Of a DNA stretch of 6,620 bases, positions 5,911 through 6,620 are shown one piece after another. The notes beneath the pieces are model-generated. The model was given only the letters and a program-made list of their open reading frames with translations, had not been told where the DNA came from and ran no database searches. Position 1 is the stretch's first letter; the number at the start of each line of letters is the position of its first letter. This stretch comes from Candidatus Latescibacterota bacterium (GTDB lineage Bacteria > Latescibacterota > UBA2968): positions 1 to 6,620 of the forward strand of contig JABIFK010000861.1 of NCBI GenBank assembly GCA_018650745.1, in the 5' to 3' direction. Position numbers and translations under genes: made by a program.

Positions 5911-6620
5911 TCAAAACGATTCTATTTGTTCCTATCAGTATTTTTTTAATTTTAACTTCCGGCGTGTACGGTCAGGAAGATTCTCTAAGTGTCAACACGT
6001 GGCAGGTTCACAACTTTTCACCTAAAGAATACAATGCCCCACCACGAAACTGGGCAACAGTACAAGACCATCGTGGGGTAATGTATTTTGGAAACAGTGC
6101 GGGTGTACTTGAATTTGACAGCACCGTTTGGCGATTGATTTCTTTGCCAAACAACTCGGCAGCTTTTTCTATGGCCGTGGCAAAGTCGGGCAGAATTTAT
6201 GTGGGTGGAAAAGGAGAAATTGGCTATCTGGCTCCAAATGCAAATGGTCAGATGGTTTATACATCGCTGGTGCAACTCATCCCTGAGCCATTTCGTTCCT
6301 TTGGCGGATCGATAGTACAAACACGTGTCCTACCTGATGGCATTGCTTTTTTATCGGATGGGTATTTGTTCATGTTTCGCAATGGGCAAATAGATGTCAT
6401 TGAATCTCAAGACCTCTTTTTCAGTTGTGCCTATGCTGCGGGTTCACTCTTTGCCATTGATGGTGCTCTGGGGTTGTCCCGTATATCAGGCAACGAAATG
6501 CAACCCATTAAGGGTGGCGAATTGCTGCGTTCGTATGTCCTATTTGCCAATGCTGAAGATCAATTGTATATGGTAGATTTTCAAGCAGGTCTCATCGTTT
6601 ACGACCCGTCACAACAGGGA
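5898..6620 (+). CDS. Propeller-type extracytoplasmic sensor protein, N-terminal 241 residues (3' truncated by window edge)
   Basis: The frame is open from GTG 5898 to the last base. The GTG is chosen for its AAGGAG 8 nt upstream and because it gives a signal peptide (G-R-I-I-K, a hydrophobic stretch, V-Y-G) with Gln26 as predicted first mature residue; the first ATG, at 6081, would cut into the first propeller blade. The blade pattern is clear: W-A-T-V-Q-D-H-R-G-V-M-Y-F-G-N-S-A-G-V-L (residues 52-71) followed by W-R-L-I, then G-R-I-Y-V-G-G-K-G-E-I-G-Y-L (98-111), and L-Y-M-V-D-F-Q-A-G-L-I-V-Y-D near the edge. This matches the sensor domain of Bacteroidota-type two-component regulator-propeller proteins, which usually continue into a tyrosine-rich domain, a membrane helix and a cytoplasmic output (histidine kinase, cyclase, phosphatase or HTH). 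The output domain is outside the window, so the type of signalling is unknown. It overlaps protein B by 13 nt. Confidence 0.82.
   Translation, partial: MGRIIKTILFVPISIFLILTSGVYGQEDSLSVNTWQVHNFSPKEYNAPPRNWATVQDHRGVMYFGNSAGVLEFDSTVWRLISLPNNSAAFSMAVAKSGRIYVGGKGEIGYLAPNANGQMVYTSLVQLIPEPFRSFGGSIVQTRVLPDGIAFLSDGYLFMFRNGQIDVIESQDLFFSCAYAAGSLFAIDGALGLSRISGNEMQPIKGGELLRSYVLFANAEDQLYMVDFQAGLIVYDPSQQG

Noticed and set aside
6018..6320. Minus-strand ORF opposite the sensor gene
   Set aside because: The plus strand here encodes clear propeller motifs; the antisense product has no recognisable feature.
1..6620. CRISPR array, tRNA, rRNA, insertion sequence, prophage or attachment site
   Set aside because: I saw no short regularly spaced direct repeats, clover-leaf arms, transposase motifs or terminal inverted repeats; the repetition in 1119-5907 is protein-coding.

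Overview
The window looks like a chromosomal segment from a free-living, probably aquatic, Gram-negative bacterium of the Bacteroidota or a neighbouring phylum (Rhodothermota/Balneolota-like). Three things point there: an S1-type sulfatase, the propeller-type sensor N-terminus at the right edge, and three consecutive signal peptides whose predicted cleavage leaves Gln as the first mature residue (the 'Q-rule' described for Bacteroidetes signal peptidase I substrates). GC content is about 50% in the sulfatase and the low-to-mid 40s in the repeat genes, by sampled lines only. No species can be named from the sequence.

Layout, all on the + strand. (1) Positions 2-637 are the C-terminal 211 codons of a sulfatase whose N-terminal, active-site half lies outside the window. 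(2) Positions 638-1019 are an AT-richer stretch without a convincing gene; it holds two overlapping, mutually exclusive hairpins and presumably the promoter and leader of what follows. (3) Positions 1020-2762 encode a 580-residue exported protein (here 'protein A') made of an N-terminal cap module and five ~90-residue OmpL47-type repeats. (4) Positions 2803-5910 encode a 1035-residue exported protein ('protein B') that is two such cap-plus-repeats units in tandem (cap + 4 repeats, then cap + 5 repeats). (5) From 5898 to the right edge, overlapping protein B by 13 nt, a GTG-started gene with a strong Shine-Dalgarno sequence encodes a signal peptide followed by a beta-propeller-like extracytoplasmic sensor domain; its C-terminus is outside the window.

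Genes 3 to 5 look like one operon: 40 nt between A and B, then a 13-nt overlap between B and the sensor. The main observation is that the same ~480-550-residue architecture occurs three times (once in A, twice in B), and repeats at the same position in different units resemble each other more than adjacent repeats do. This implies duplication of the entire unit, followed by divergence in which protein A lost the recurrent D-x-x-S-G-[V/I] and D-x-V-G-N loop motifs that B often keeps. A working hypothesis is that the two repeat proteins are envelope partners or ligand-presenting factors for the co-encoded propeller sensor. That functional link is inference from gene order only.
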